Below, in pieces: positions 1-9,937 of a stretch of 43,488 nucleotides of DNA. A program made the position numbers and the translations under genes. The DNA comes from Clostridium sp. OM02-18AC (GTDB lineage Bacteria > Bacillota > Clostridia > Lachnospirales > Lachnospiraceae): assembly GCF_003481825.1 (NCBI RefSeq), contig NZ_QULW01000026.1, positions 1 to 43,488 on the forward strand. The letters run 5' to 3'. The notes below the pieces were generated by a model. The model worked only from the letters and a program-made list of their open reading frames with translations, was not told the origin of the DNA and ran no database searches. Within the stretch, counting starts at the first letter, position 1; every line of letters starts with the position of its first letter.

Positions 1-3000
1 ATTCATTATGAACCCTTGGTCCTTCTTTTTTATAGGCTATGTTTTTTCACAGCCCCTTTTTCTTTTGCCCAGGAAGAAATCGACCACTTCCTTCTGCTTG
101 GTAGCAATACCGATGAAGCCCGAAAAGTCGTAGCGCTGGAATATATGAAGCAGAAGCCGTTGGAAGAAATCGTTCAGACCTTAAAGCAGGTCTATCACGG
201 CGGCTATGGTCTGAAAGAAGATAGCGGGAATATCTGTGCGTGGTATGCCGAGGACGGTATCCACCTTGCCAAAGGTTCCTCTGCCATTGACAGCCCCAGA
301 GCGCAGATCGTTTCTTGGGAAACGGTTGCCGAGCGCATTGGAGAACTGCTTGAAAATGGTCGGTTCGCAACTAATGTGGAACTGGTAGAAGCATCCGGAT
401 ATGAGCGTCAGAAGTTGGCAGAATCCCTGTGGCATCTTTATCACGATTTGAGTGAAGAAGCCCGTTCCAGCAACTATCTGGCAATTCTTCATCAGGAACC
501 GTTTCGTGGTTTCCCTGACGAAACCGCAGACTTGGCTGAAAAGTTGGATGACCCTCGTTTCCACGCAACCTTGGTACAGCAGTATTCGGAATTTAGAAAA
601 ACCCTTGCGGAAAATCCCGATCTGCTTCGTTTTCACTATCACAAGCTGAATCTCATTCAGAAACAGCTGTATGAGTTGAATATGCCTTTGCGTGAGTATC
701 AGACCGATATGATGCAGATGCCCCTTGTCCGCCAGTTCATTACGGATGATGAAGTCAATGCAGACTTGACCCGTGGAAGCGGCTTTTCCGGTGGTAAAGC
801 CCGTATTTATAACTACTGGCAGGAGAATCATTCTGCCAAGGAAAAGATGGACTTCCTGAAGCATGAATACGGAACCGGTGGTCATTCCCATGCCTGCTCT
901 GGTGCAACGCACAGCGGTCAGGATCACGATGCCAAGGGTGTTGCTTACACCAAGAGCGGTTGCGATAAATTGCAGATGTCCTGGGCGCAGGTGGTGCAGA
1001 GAATCGACGGTCTGATACGAAAGGGACGCTACCTCAGCCCGGAGGAAGAAGCGGAACGACAGGCTATCGAAGAAGCTAAAACTGATCCGTTGGAAGATGT
1101 TTATGACCGTTTCGCAGTGATTGATACCGAGGATGGCGAGTATGCGATCTGGGATAATCAGACCGATGACTACTATGTAGACCCGGAAGGCGTTACGGAA
1201 TACTTCACGGACGAATGGCTTGCCAATGACTATTTGGAGGAAGTTCGTCAGTCCGTAGCTGCGATGGAGTCGGTTCAGCCAGAAGCGCCTGTGGCAGAGC
1301 CTGCCGAAGTTGTGGAAGCATCTGCTTCCGAGGAACCGAAATGGAATTATCAGGTCGGTGACACGGTATATCTGGACGATACAGCTTTCCGTGTGGAGCA
1401 GATCACGGACAGAGAAGTTCAGCTGCGTGACCCTACGCTTGCTTATCCCATCTTCCGTGCCGAGAATCGTGAGAATTTCGAGCGTATGCTCTCTCAGGAC
1501 GAAAGAAACCATGCGGTAAGGGTTGATGCCCAAACCGAAGAAAAGCCCGTTACAGAGGATTTTCTGGGCAAAACCGAACCGAGGGACTACACCCCTGAGT
1601 ATCAGCTGTTAGACCGTCTGCGTATGGACTGCGAATACTTCCTTGGTGCAGGACAGCACAGCGAAAAGCATCTGTGGGCAGGCAACCGCCATGCACAGAT
1701 TGCCAAGATGCGTGAGCTGTATGAAATGATTCCCGACAAACCAGAATGGCTGACACCTGAGATGATTAACAGCTACGAGGAGCGCATGGCTCCCCGCTAT
1801 CTGGTTGCCGCCTACCATCACTTTGAAAACGGCTTCGATGATAAACTGGACTACTACACTCTGGAAGAAGCGGAAAAAGCTGCCCAGGGCTATGTGGACG
1901 GAACCATGGAGGATGACGGATTCAAGTACGATGGTGCTGCCGTTTACGATCAGCAGGAGCATAAGTGCATCCGTATCTATGGGGACTACCCTGACGAAAA
2001 GGCACACGCACAGGTCAGAGCCAGTGCGGAACCCGAACAGCAGGAACCGGAACACTTCATCGATCATTTTTATGTTGCCGAGGACATTCAGAAGCGGGGT
2101 GCGCTGGACATCAAGGAATACAGTTCCTTTGATGATGCCCTGCGAGCCTACTATGCACTTCCTGACACGCAGAGAAAAGCCCTGGGTGCAATGAATACCA
2201 GAGATCTGCCGGGTAGTCTGGACTTCGTACAGTGCGTAGATGGAAAGGACACCATCATTCAGGATTATGCCCAGGTGGACGGATGGCAGAATGCCGAAGT
2301 CATGGACATTATCGCTCAGCTTGAGCAGTCCATCACCACCAGAGAAATCCCACCTGTTCCTGCGGTGAACTTCCACATCACGGATGACAACATCGGTGAA
2401 GGTGGACCGAAGCAGAAATTCGCAAGAAACATCGCAGCCATTGAAACTCTGTTCAAACTGGAAAGCGAGAACAGGAACGCCACTACCGAAGAACAGGAGA
2501 TTTTGTCGAATTATGTCGGTTGGGGCGGTCTGGCAGATGCCTTTGACCCGGACAAGGGAAATTGGGCGAAGGAGTATCAGACACTGAAAAACCTGCTTTC
2601 CGAAGATGAATATGCTGCGGCAAGAGCTTCCACCCTGAACGCACATTACACCAGCCCTACGGTCATTCGCTCCATCTACGATGCGGTCGGACAGATGGGC
2701 TTTGAAACAGGAAATATTCTGGAGCCTGCTATGGGTATCGGCAACTTCTTTGGTATGCTCCCTCCTGAAATGCAGAGCAGCCGTTTGTATGGTGTGGAAC
2801 TGGATTCCATCACCGGCAGAATTGCTCAGAAGCTCTATCCCAACGCAGAAATCAAAGTAGCCGGTTTTGAAACGACAGACCGCCGAGACTTTTACGATCT
2901 GGCTGTGGGTAATGTCCCTTTCGGCAACTACAAAGTGTCCGACAAGCCGTATGACAAGCTGGGATTCTCCATTCACAACTATTTCTTTGCCAAGGCTTTG

Positions 3001-6000
3001 GATCAGGTTCGTCCCGGTGGTGTGGTCGCTTTTGTGACAAGCCGTTACACCATGGATTCCAAGAACTCTGACGCAAGGCGATATATGGCGCAGAGGGCGG
3101 AACTGCTTGGTGCAATCCGTCTGCCAAACGATGCCTTTAAGAAAAACGCAGGCACGGAAGTCGTGTCCGACATCCTGTTCCTGCAAAAGCGTGACCATCC
3201 GATTGACATTGTACCGGAATGGGTAAACCTTGACCGCACCGAAGAAGGACACACCATGAACAGCTACTTTGTCGCTCATCCTGAAATGGTTCTGGGCGAT
3301 ACGGTGGAAGAAAGTACCGCCTACGGCATGGACATTACAGTGCGTCCCATTGAGGGCATGGAACTGTCCGAACTTCTGAAAGAAGCAGTTTCCCACATCC
3401 AAGGAACCTATCAGGCTGTGGAGCTTCCCGAAGCTGACAAGGGTAAGGAAATCGAAACCATTCCTGCAACCCCGGATGTAAAGAATTTCTCTTATACCGT
3501 GGTGGATGGCAATGTGTACTTCCGTGAAAACTCCCTGATGCGCCGTGTAGACCTGAATGAGAAAGCAAAAGACCGTGTGATGGGCATGGTGGAACTTCGT
3601 GGTATCGTCAACGAGCTGATCGAATATCAGCTTGAGGATTACCCGGATGAAATGATTACTCAGAAACAGGCAGAACTGAATGATGCCTACGATGCGTTTG
3701 CCGCAAAGAACGGGCTTATCAATAATCGAGCCAATGGTCAGGCATTTGCTGACGATTCCTCCTACTATCTCCTGTGTTCTCTGGAAAATGTGGATGAGGA
3801 CGGCAATCTGAAAAGCAAGGCGGATATGTTCACCAAGCGAACCATCAAGCCGGAACGCAGAGTGACGAGCGTGGATACGCCGTCCGAAGCTCTGGCAATC
3901 TCTATCGGTGAGCGTGGCAAGGTGGATTTGCCGTTTATGGCACAGCTGCTTGGAACACCTGGAGAATACGATGCGATTCAGGCAGAGCTTCGAGGGGTGA
4001 TCTTCAAAGACCCGATGGCTCCCGATGCTGTGGAAGTTGGATGGCAGACTGCCGATGATTACCTTTCCGGTGATGTAAGAAGCAAGCTGCGTGTCGCACA
4101 GATGGCGGCAGACAGGGATTCTTCCTTCCACATCAATGTGGAAGCCTTGCAGAAAGCACAGCCGAAGGACTTGGATGCGTCCGAGATTGATGTGCGTTTG
4201 GGTGCAACATGGATTGATGCCGATTATATTCAGCAGTTCATGGAGGAAACCTTTGAAACGCCGTATTACTTGCGCCGTTCCATTGAGGTCAAGTTCTCCG
4301 AGCTGACCGCAGAGTGGCGCATCAACGGTAAGAGTTCTCCCAACTACAACGATGTGGCGGCGTATGTCACCTACGGTACAGAGCGAGCCAACGCATATCG
4401 GATTCTGGAGGAAACGCTGAATCTGAAGGATATTCGTATCTATGATACGATTGAAGATGCAGATGGTAAGCAGAAGCGTGTCCTCAATAAAAAAGAAACT
4501 ACCCTGGCACAGCAGAAACAGCAGGCAATCAAGGATGCGTTCCGAGATTGGATTTGGAGAGATCCGCACAGACGAGAAACCCTTTCCACCAAGTACAACG
4601 AACTTTTTAACTCCACCAGACCTCGTGAGTATGATGGCTCTCATATCCGTTTCGGCGGCATGAACCCGGATATTACCCTCCGTGAACACCAGAGAAATGC
4701 TATCGCTCATGTGCTATATGGTGGAAATACGCTGCTTGCACACGAAGTTGGTGCGGGCAAGACCTTCGAGATGGCTGCATCGGCTATGGAGAGTAAACGG
4801 CTTGGATTGAGCCAGAAATCCCTGTTCGTTGTGCCGAATCACTTGACCTTACAGTGGGCAAACGAGTTCCTGCACCTCTATCCGAGTGCCAAGCTCCTTG
4901 TTGCCACCAAGAAGGATTTTGAAACAGCAAACCGTAAGAAGTTCTGCGCTCGTATCGCAACGGGTGACTATGATGCAGTCATCATCGGTCACAGCCAGTT
5001 TGAAAAAATCCCGCTTTCTGCCGAACGACAGGAACGGCAGCTGCGGGAGCAGATTGATGAGATCGAGGGTGCGATTGCGGAGCTGAAATGGCAGCGTGGC
5101 GAAAACTTCACGATCAAGCAGATGGAGAAAACACGAAAATCATTGGAAGCCAGACTGGACAAGCTCCTTGCCGCTGACAAGAAAGATGATGTCATTACCT
5201 TTGAGCAGTTGGGTGTAGACCGGCTGTTTGTGGACGAAAGCCATGCGTTCAAGAATTTGTTCCTCTACACAAAAATGCGAAATGTGGCAGGTCTGTCCAC
5301 CTCCGAAGCCCAGAAATCTTCGGATATGTTTATGAAGTGCCGCTATATGGATGAGCTGACCGGCGGGCGTGGTGTGATCTTTGCAACCGGTACTCCAGTA
5401 AGTAACTCGATGACCGAGCTTTATACGGTCATGCGCTATCTCCAGTACAGTACGCTCCAGCAAAAGAACCTGACCCATTTTGATTCCTGGGCATCGACCT
5501 TCGGAGAAACAACAACTGCGATTGAGCTTGCACCGGAGGGAACCGGCTATCGTGCCAGAACCCGATTTGCGAAGTTCTTCAACCTGCCTGAACTGATGAA
5601 TATGTTCAAGGAGGTTGCCGACATCAAGACCTCTGACCAGTTGCATCTCCCTGTTCCCGAAGCAAAGTTTGAAACGGTTGTGGTTCAGCCCTCTGAGTAC
5701 CAGAAGGATATGGTGGCTTCCCTTTCAGAGAGAGCAGCAGATGTTCATGCCGGTATTGTAGACCCGTCCGTCGATAATATGCTCAAGATTACCAGCGACG
5801 GACGAAAATTGGGACTGGATCAGCGGCTAATGAACACCCTGTTACCCGATGACCCTGACAGCAAGCTCAATGCCTGCGTGGGAAATATCCTGCGTATCTG
5901 GCAGGACGGTCAGGCTGACAAATTGACCCAGTTGGTGTTCTGCGACCTTAGCACACCGAAAAATGATGGAACCTTCAATGTCTATGATGATGTCAAAACC

Positions 6001-7188
6001 AAGCTGATTGCAAACGGTGTGCCTGCGGAAGAAGTTGCCTTTATCCATGATGCAGATACCGAGGCAAAGAAAAAAGACCTCTTTGCCAAGGTTCGTACCG
6101 GGCAGGTGCGAGTGCTTCTTGGCAGTACGCAAAAGATGGGTGCAGGAACCAACGTCCAGGACAAATTGGTGGCAGTTCACCACTTGGATGTGGGTTGGCG
6201 TCCGTCTGATATGACCCAGAGAAACGGTCGTATCATCCGTCAGGGCAACCGGAACAAAGAGGTTCAGGTGTATCAGTATGTGACCGAGGGAACCTTCGAT
6301 GCCTACCTGTATCAGACCTTGGAAAACAAGCAGAAGTTTATTTCTCAGATTATGACCTCCAAATCACCGGTTCGCTCCTGTGACGATGTGGATGAGCAGG
6401 CGCTGTCCTATGCGGAGATCAAGGCGCTGTGTGCCGGCAATCCGCTTATCAAGGAAAAGATGGACTTGGACATTGATGTGGCAAGGCTGAAGGTGCTGAA
6501 AGCTGACCACCAGAGCCAGCAGTACCGTATGGAAGATAAGCTTCTGAAATACTTCCCGGCTGAGATTGAAAAGCAGACAGGCTATATTCATGGCTTTGAA
6601 GCTGATATTAAAACCGTGGAAGCACACCCGCAGATTGCCGATGGCTTTTGCGGCATGGAAATCATGGGCAAAGCCTACACCGAAAAGGCAGATGCCGGTG
6701 AAATCCTCCTTGCGGCTTGTAAGGACACGAAAAGTGCCGATCCGGTTCCTCTTGGCAGTTACCGTGGCTTTCAGATGGAGCTTTCGTTTGACAGTTTCCG
6801 GAACGAGTTCGATGTGACCCTGAAGGGCGCTGTGAGCCACAGAGTAGCCCTTGGAACGGACGCACGAGGAAATATCACCCGACTGGACAATGCCCTTGCA
6901 GGCATCCTTGAGCGCTTAGAACGAGCCAATGAGCAGTTGAATAATCTCTACAATCAGCAGGAAGCAGCCAAGGCGGAGGTTGGAAAACCGTTCCCGCAGG
7001 AAGCAGAGCTGACAGCCAAAAGTCAGCGACTGGCAGAACTGGATGCAGCCCTGAATATGGAGGACTCTGTGGAAAATCGTGACGAAAGAAGCGAGTCAGA
7101 GCGTCCTTCTGTGTTGGCTGATCTGAAATCCAAAGCGGAGCATATCCCGCCTGCAAAATACTCTGAAACCCGTGAGGAGGTGTTGTAA
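1..7188 (+). CDS. Giant N6-methylase-like / SNF2-type helicase protein of a conjugative element (5' partial)
   Basis: The frame is open from base 1, so the true start lies outside the window. About 2,390 residues are present. A methylase-like part shows motif I (EPAMGIGNF, about residue 902 counted from base 16) and a motif IV variant NVPF (about 966) in place of the usual NPPY/F. A superfamily 2 helicase part follows, with Walker A VGAGKT (about 1577), a DESH box (about 1740) and the C-terminal motif GRIIRQGN (about 2071). Such fusions are typical cargo of Lachnospiraceae conjugative elements. The layout recalls the phage P1 DarB antirestriction protein, so protecting incoming DNA from host restriction is a reasonable inference that the sequence does not prove. 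The C-terminus is charged and coiled. The stop codon overlaps the mobC start (TAATG), which suggests translational coupling to the mobilization genes. Confidence 0.9.
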   Translation: MHYEPLVLLFYRLCFFTAPFSFAQEEIDHFLLLGSNTDEARKVVALEYMKQKPLEEIVQTLKQVYHGGYGLKEDSGNICAWYAEDGIHLAKGSSAIDSPRAQIVSWETVAERIGELLENGRFATNVELVEASGYERQKLAESLWHLYHDLSEEARSSNYLAILHQEPFRGFPDETADLAEKLDDPRFHATLVQQYSEFRKTLAENPDLLRFHYHKLNLIQKQLYELNMPLREYQTDMMQMPLVRQFITDDEVNADLTRGSGFSGGKARIYNYWQENHSAKEKMDFLKHEYGTGGHSHACSGATHSGQDHDAKGVAYTKSGCDKLQMSWAQVVQRIDGLIRKGRYLSPEEEAERQAIEEAKTDPLEDVYDRFAVIDTEDGEYAIWDNQTDDYYVDPEGVTEYFTDEWLANDYLEEVRQSVAAMESVQPEAPVAEPAEVVEASASEEPKWNYQVGDTVYLDDTAFRVEQITDREVQLRDPTLAYPIFRAENRENFERMLSQDERNHAVRVDAQTEEKPVTEDFLGKTEPRDYTPEYQLLDRLRMDCEYFLGAGQHSEKHLWAGNRHAQIAKMRELYEMIPDKPEWLTPEMINSYEERMAPRYLVAAYHHFENGFDDKLDYYTLEEAEKAAQGYVDGTMEDDGFKYDGAAVYDQQEHKCIRIYGDYPDEKAHAQVRASAEPEQQEPEHFIDHFYVAEDIQKRGALDIKEYSSFDDALRAYYALPDTQRKALGAMNTRDLPGSLDFVQCVDGKDTIIQDYAQVDGWQNAEVMDIIAQLEQSITTREIPPVPAVNFHITDDNIGEGGPKQKFARNIAAIETLFKLESENRNATTEEQEILSNYVGWGGLADAFDPDKGNWAKEYQTLKNLLSEDEYAAARASTLNAHYTSPTVIRSIYDAVGQMGFETGNILEPAMGIGNFFGMLPPEMQSSRLYGVELDSITGRIAQKLYPNAEIKVAGFETTDRRDFYDLAVGNVPFGNYKVSDKPYDKLGFSIHNYFFAKALDQVRPGGVVAFVTSRYTMDSKNSDARRYMAQRAELLGAIRLPNDAFKKNAGTEVVSDILFLQKRDHPIDIVPEWVNLDRTEEGHTMNSYFVAHPEMVLGDTVEESTAYGMDITVRPIEGMELSELLKEAVSHIQGTYQAVELPEADKGKEIETIPATPDVKNFSYTVVDGNVYFRENSLMRRVDLNEKAKDRVMGMVELRGIVNELIEYQLEDYPDEMITQKQAELNDAYDAFAAKNGLINNRANGQAFADDSSYYLLCSLENVDEDGNLKSKADMFTKRTIKPERRVTSVDTPSEALAISIGERGKVDLPFMAQLLGTPGEYDAIQAELRGVIFKDPMAPDAVEVGWQTADDYLSGDVRSKLRVAQMAADRDSSFHINVEALQKAQPKDLDASEIDVRLGATWIDADYIQQFMEETFETPYYLRRSIEVKFSELTAEWRINGKSSPNYNDVAAYVTYGTERANAYRILEETLNLKDIRIYDTIEDADGKQKRVLNKKETTLAQQKQQAIKDAFRDWIWRDPHRRETLSTKYNELFNSTRPREYDGSHIRFGGMNPDITLREHQRNAIAHVLYGGNTLLAHEVGAGKTFEMAASAMESKRLGLSQKSLFVVPNHLTLQWANEFLHLYPSAKLLVATKKDFETANRKKFCARIATGDYDAVIIGHSQFEKIPLSAERQERQLREQIDEIEGAIAELKWQRGENFTIKQMEKTRKSLEARLDKLLAADKKDDVITFEQLGVDRLFVDESHAFKNLFLYTKMRNVAGLSTSEAQKSSDMFMKCRYMDELTGGRGVIFATGTPVSNSMTELYTVMRYLQYSTLQQKNLTHFDSWASTFGETTTAIELAPEGTGYRARTRFAKFFNLPELMNMFKEVADIKTSDQLHLPVPEAKFETVVVQPSEYQKDMVASLSERAADVHAGIVDPSVDNMLKITSDGRKLGLDQRLMNTLLPDDPDSKLNACVGNILRIWQDGQADKLTQLVFCDLSTPKNDGTFNVYDDVKTKLIANGVPAEEVAFIHDADTEAKKKDLFAKVRTGQVRVLLGSTQKMGAGTNVQDKLVAVHHLDVGWRPSDMTQRNGRIIRQGNRNKEVQVYQYVTEGTFDAYLYQTLENKQKFISQIMTSKSPVRSCDDVDEQALSYAEIKALCAGNPLIKEKMDLDIDVARLKVLKADHQSQQYRMEDKLLKYFPAEIEKQTGYIHGFEADIKTVEAHPQIADGFCGMEIMGKAYTEKADAGEILLAACKDTKSADPVPLGSYRGFQMELSFDSFRNEFDVTLKGAVSHRVALGTDARGNITRLDNALAGILERLERANEQLNNLYNQQEAAKAEVGKPFPQEAELTAKSQRLAELDAALNMEDSVENRDERSESERPSVLADLKSKAEHIPPAKYSETREEVL

Positions 7189-7520
7189 TGGCAAAGCGAG
7201 ATCAGGATGTTCATTTCCTTGCATCCAAGGAGGAGGTCGAGCGAATCCATGAGAAGATGGACGAGCTTGGCATCCGCAGCATGGGAGCCTATCTGCGGAA
7301 AATGGCTCTGGATGGTTACTGTATCAGACTGGATTTGCAGGATGTGAAAGCCCTGGTTTCGCTCCTGCGAATCTGCTCCAACAACCTGAACCAGTACGCA
7401 AAGCGAGCGAACGAAACAGGCAGCATCTATCGTGCTGACATTGAGGATTTGCAAAAACGGCTGGAGGAGATCTGGACGGACATGAGAGAAGTTCTTGTTC
7501 GCCTGTCCTCAATCCAGTAA
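7188..7520 (+). CDS. mobC: MobC-family relaxosome accessory protein
   Basis: This 110-residue protein matches the plasmid/ICE MobC family. It has an N-terminal basic segment (KRDQDVHFLASKEEVERI), a ribbon-helix-helix-like stretch (IRSMGAYLRKMALDG), and the usual tail LLRICSNNLNQYAKRANETG. MobC proteins bind near oriT and help the relaxase open the strand. The start overlaps the stop of the upstream helicase gene and has the Shine-Dalgarno GAGGAGG, so the two are co-translated. A terminator follows 18 bases after the stop, separating it from the membrane-protein gene. It is expected to act with the MOBP relaxase at 7984. Confidence 0.9.
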   Translation: MAKRDQDVHFLASKEEVERIHEKMDELGIRSMGAYLRKMALDGYCIRLDLQDVKALVSLLRICSNNLNQYAKRANETGSIYRADIEDLQKRLEEIWTDMREVLVRLSSIQ

Positions 7521-7538
7521 TCCGACAACTTGTTGGGA

Positions 7539-7563
7539 AGTCGCAGTTTCGGCTGCGGCTTTT
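7539..7563 (+). terminator. Rho-independent terminator after mobC
   Basis: An 8-base stem, AGTCGCAG with CTGCGGCT (one G-U pair), is followed by TTTT. TTACATAA comes directly after it; this tail recurs behind other hairpins in the window. Confidence 0.7.
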
Positions 7564-7581
7564 ACATAAGGGTTGACATCA

Positions 7582-7610
7582 TTGCGTTATGGCAGATACC
7601 CTTGTACAAT
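7582..7610 (+). promoter_or_regulatory. Candidate promoter for the small membrane protein gene
   Basis: TTGCGT at 7582 and TACAAT at 7605 are separated by 17 bases. A TTGACA at 7573 lies too far from this -10. It sits between the mobC terminator and the start at 7637. Confidence 0.45.
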
Positions 7611-7636
7611 ATAATTAAAAGAAAGGGGTTGAGCCT

Positions 7637-7921
7637 ATGAAGCTGGTATTGAAGATATTGGCACTGCCGGTGCTGTTCGTTGTAAAAGTGATTTGCATTC
7701 TTGGAAATCTGCTTACAAATGTTGTGTCCTATGTAATTGGTTTATTGCTCTTGGTCATTGGCGGATCTGCGATTTACTGCATTGTAAAGGCTTTGTGGCA
7801 GTCCCTGCTTATTCTTGTGGTTCTTGGAATTGCGACAATAGCAGCGGTGTTCTTGCTCGTCTGGGCTGTTATGAAAGTCGAGAATATTGGAGAAAGTCTG
7901 GGAGCATTTATCAGGTCATAA
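7637..7921 (+). CDS. Small hydrophobic membrane protein of the conjugative element
   Basis: The protein has 94 residues and is almost wholly hydrophobic. Three probable membrane segments lie around residues 5-25 (LKILALPVLFVVKVICIL), 28-48 (NVVSYVIGLLLLVIGGSAIY) and 54-80 (LWQSLLILVVLGIATIAAVF). A short amphipathic tail ends in GAFIRS. The Shine-Dalgarno AAAGGGG precedes the ATG. I cannot assign a function. Its position between mobC and the relaxase is a common place for such proteins in these elements and suggests a role in mobilization or at the membrane. Terminators on both sides and its own promoter make it a separate transcription unit. Confidence 0.75.
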   Translation: MKLVLKILALPVLFVVKVICILGNLLTNVVSYVIGLLLLVIGGSAIYCIVKALWQSLLILVVLGIATIAAVFLLVWAVMKVENIGESLGAFIRS

Positions 7922-7938
7922 GATAATATCAGAGAAAA

Positions 7939-7965
7939 GTCACCGACCGGTGGCTTTTTCTTTTT
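7939..7965 (+). terminator. Rho-independent terminator before the relaxase gene
   Basis: Stem GTCACC / GGTGGC around a GACC loop, followed by a T-rich run. The relaxase ribosome-binding site begins directly after the T run. Confidence 0.7.
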
Positions 7966-7983
7966 GGGAAGGAAGTGATGGGA

Positions 7984-9396
7984 ATGGCAGCGACAAGATT
8001 GATTGCACTCCATGTGAATAAGGGAAAGACGGTCGCTCAATGTTTGGCAGACAGAACCGACTACTCACAAAATGCCGCAAAAACCAATGATGGCGAATTT
8101 ATCAGTTCCTATGAGTGTGATCCAAAGACAGCAGATGAGGAATTTCTGCTTTCCAAACGGCAGTATCAGCATATTACCGGCAGACAGCAGAAGAACAATA
8201 TCATCGCATACCAGATACGCCAGTCCTTTAAGCCGGGAGAAATCACCCCGGAAGAAGCGAACCAAGTCGGCTATGAAACAGCGATGCGATGGACAAAGGG
8301 AAAACACGCTTTCATCGTTGCGACCCACATCGACAAATCCCACATTCACAATCATATCATTTATAATTCGACCTCGCTGGATGCCACACGGAAATTCAAA
8401 AACTTCTTTCTTTCCGGTCTGGCGGTGCAAAGACTCAGTGATATGGTTTGCCTGGAACACGGGCTGTCCATTATTACACCGAAGCCGTATCGGGAGCGCC
8501 AGAAAAGAACTGTTTATCCCAAGAAGCGTACCCAGCGTGACGAATTATGTGATGCGATTGATGCGGTGCTGAAGCAGAAACCAAAGAGCTTTGATGGCTT
8601 TGTTCAGGCTCTGGCTGACATGGGATTTGAGTTCAAGGATGGAAAGCAGCCTGCGTTCAAGGGCGAGAATCAGAAGCGTTTCATTCGGCTGCGTTCCCTG
8701 GGCGAAGGATATAGCAAAGAGGAAATTCAAGCGGTTATCTCCGGCAAGAACCTGCACAAATCAAAAGGCGGCTCTGCCAAGGCTCCTGCCCCGAAGCAGT
8801 TCCAGATGCTGATTGATATTCAGGCAAAGATGGCCGAGGGCAAGACGGTCGGTTATGAAAAGTGGGCGAAGAAGTTCAACCGAAAAGAAGCTGCCCGAAC
8901 GGTAATCCTACTGAAAGAAAAAGGCTTGGGCAACTACGACGATCTGACTGCTCATATTGAAAATCTGTCTGCCCGGTTCGATGCGCTTTCTGATTCTATC
9001 AAGGTCGCAGAGAAACGTATGGTTGAGGTTCAGGCGTTGCAGCAGCACATCAAAAATTATCGCAACACAAGGCAAATTTATATCGAGTACCGCAAGTCTG
9101 GATATAGCAAAAAATTCTTTGAAGAACACCGTCAGGAAATCACAATTCATAAAGCGGCGAAGCAAGCCTTTGATGAATTGCAGATTACAAAGCTCCCGTC
9201 CATGCAATCATTGTATGAGGAGTTTCATCAGCTGGCAGTCCAGAAAAAGCAGGACTACGCTGAGTACCGTCAGATCAGAAAAGAGAAAGAAGAACTGCTG
9301 ATTGCCAAACGGACGGTTGAAACGATTTTGAATATCGACAGGCAGAAAGAGCAGGAAAAAGAGAAAGAGAAAGAGGAAAAGAAGAACTTCCGTTAA
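7984..9396 (+). CDS. MOBP-type relaxase / mobilization nuclease
   Basis: A relaxase nicks oriT and pilots the strand into the recipient. This one belongs to the family with the histidine triad HIHNH (H120, H122 and H124, counted from the chosen start), in the context THIDKSHIHNHIIYNS. The N-terminal nuclease domain covers about 1-200. The rest is basic and coiled (residues about 300-470), ending in a lysine/glutamate-rich tail. I chose the ATG at 7984 because AAGGAAG lies 8 bases upstream and the family begins near MAATRLIALHVNKGK. In-frame GTG 7975 and ATG 7978 are possible but too close to the Shine-Dalgarno. With MobC it forms the relaxosome of the large element. It is unrelated in type to the two MobA/MobL relaxases further right. 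Confidence 0.92.
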   Translation: MAATRLIALHVNKGKTVAQCLADRTDYSQNAAKTNDGEFISSYECDPKTADEEFLLSKRQYQHITGRQQKNNIIAYQIRQSFKPGEITPEEANQVGYETAMRWTKGKHAFIVATHIDKSHIHNHIIYNSTSLDATRKFKNFFLSGLAVQRLSDMVCLEHGLSIITPKPYRERQKRTVYPKKRTQRDELCDAIDAVLKQKPKSFDGFVQALADMGFEFKDGKQPAFKGENQKRFIRLRSLGEGYSKEEIQAVISGKNLHKSKGGSAKAPAPKQFQMLIDIQAKMAEGKTVGYEKWAKKFNRKEAARTVILLKEKGLGNYDDLTAHIENLSARFDALSDSIKVAEKRMVEVQALQQHIKNYRNTRQIYIEYRKSGYSKKFFEEHRQEITIHKAAKQAFDELQITKLPSMQSLYEEFHQLAVQKKQDYAEYRQIRKEKEELLIAKRTVETILNIDRQKEQEKEKEKEEKKNFR

Positions 9397-9397
9397 A

Positions 9398-9453
9398 GCA
9401 AAAAGCCACGGTCTGCACTCCCCAAAGGGTGCGGATCGTGGCTGCTTTTTTGC
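9398..9453 (+). terminator. Strong terminator after the MOBP relaxase
   Basis: A long stem AGCCACGRTC...GGATCGTGGCT with further A/T pairing (GCAAAAAGCC with GGCTGCTTTTTTGC) starts two bases after the stop codon. Confidence 0.8.
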
Positions 9454-9696
9454 TTTTCGATTTCGGTGCTTTCAACCATGGGCAAATTTTTATTCTACTG
9501 TTCTTTGAGAAACGATTGAAAATCGTGTAGCCATCATCGGCAGATGATGTTCAAAGGGGATTGGGGATGCTTCCCCAACAAGCAAATTTGCGAAGATTGC
9601 ACCGAAGGGAAAATCGAGAAAATGAGTGAACCTGTACAGGTTTACACTGCTTGCCAATTTGTGAGATTATGAATTTAGTATCGAGAATAGGGTACA
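9454..9696. other. Intergenic stretch with small palindromes, no gene seen
   Basis: No supported coding sequence. It holds three small dyads: ATCATC-GGCA-GATGAT (9531-9546), TTGGGGA/TCCCCAA (about 9560-9578) and the perfect 10-mer GCAAATTTGC (9584-9593). Because it lies next to the relaxase gene it could carry part of the oriT of the large element, but I see no known nick-site consensus. Confidence 0.4.
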
Positions 9697-9937
9697 CCTA
9701 AATTTTGCAATGCTGCAACCCTATCATCGTTGCATGGATGAGTTGAGTATCTTTCGTTTTGATTCCTTTTACCAGGGTTTCTTTTCCCTCTAGTAATTCT
9801 TTTACATTTGTTTTGGTGAGTTTTTTCTTTCTAAAATGTTCAGCTAAAGTGAAGGTACATTCAGGATAATTTGAACAACCATAAAACGATTTTTTTAATA
9901 CAATATTGTTGCCACACTTAGGACATTTTCCTACAAG
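9697..9937 (-). pseudogene. C-terminal remnant of a topoisomerase III-like gene
   Basis: Translated leftward, this gives a zinc-ribbon tail, CPKCGNNIVL...FYGCSNYPECTF, followed by a basic helical stretch. It ends abnormally (KDTQLIHATMIGLQHCKI), consistent with a frame change near the end. There is no start codon or catalytic region. The upstream side stops exactly at the Tn917-like terminal repeat at 9937. Topoisomerase remnants downstream of erm(B) are known from pAMbeta1/Tn917-type resistance segments, so this is passenger DNA brought with erm(B), not part of the conjugative element. Confidence 0.75.

Noticed and set aside
1609..4710. A 1,033-codon open frame on the minus strand
   Set aside because: It lies wholly opposite the methylase-helicase gene, has no ribosome-binding site and no recognisable domain. 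It is a shadow of codon bias on the other strand.
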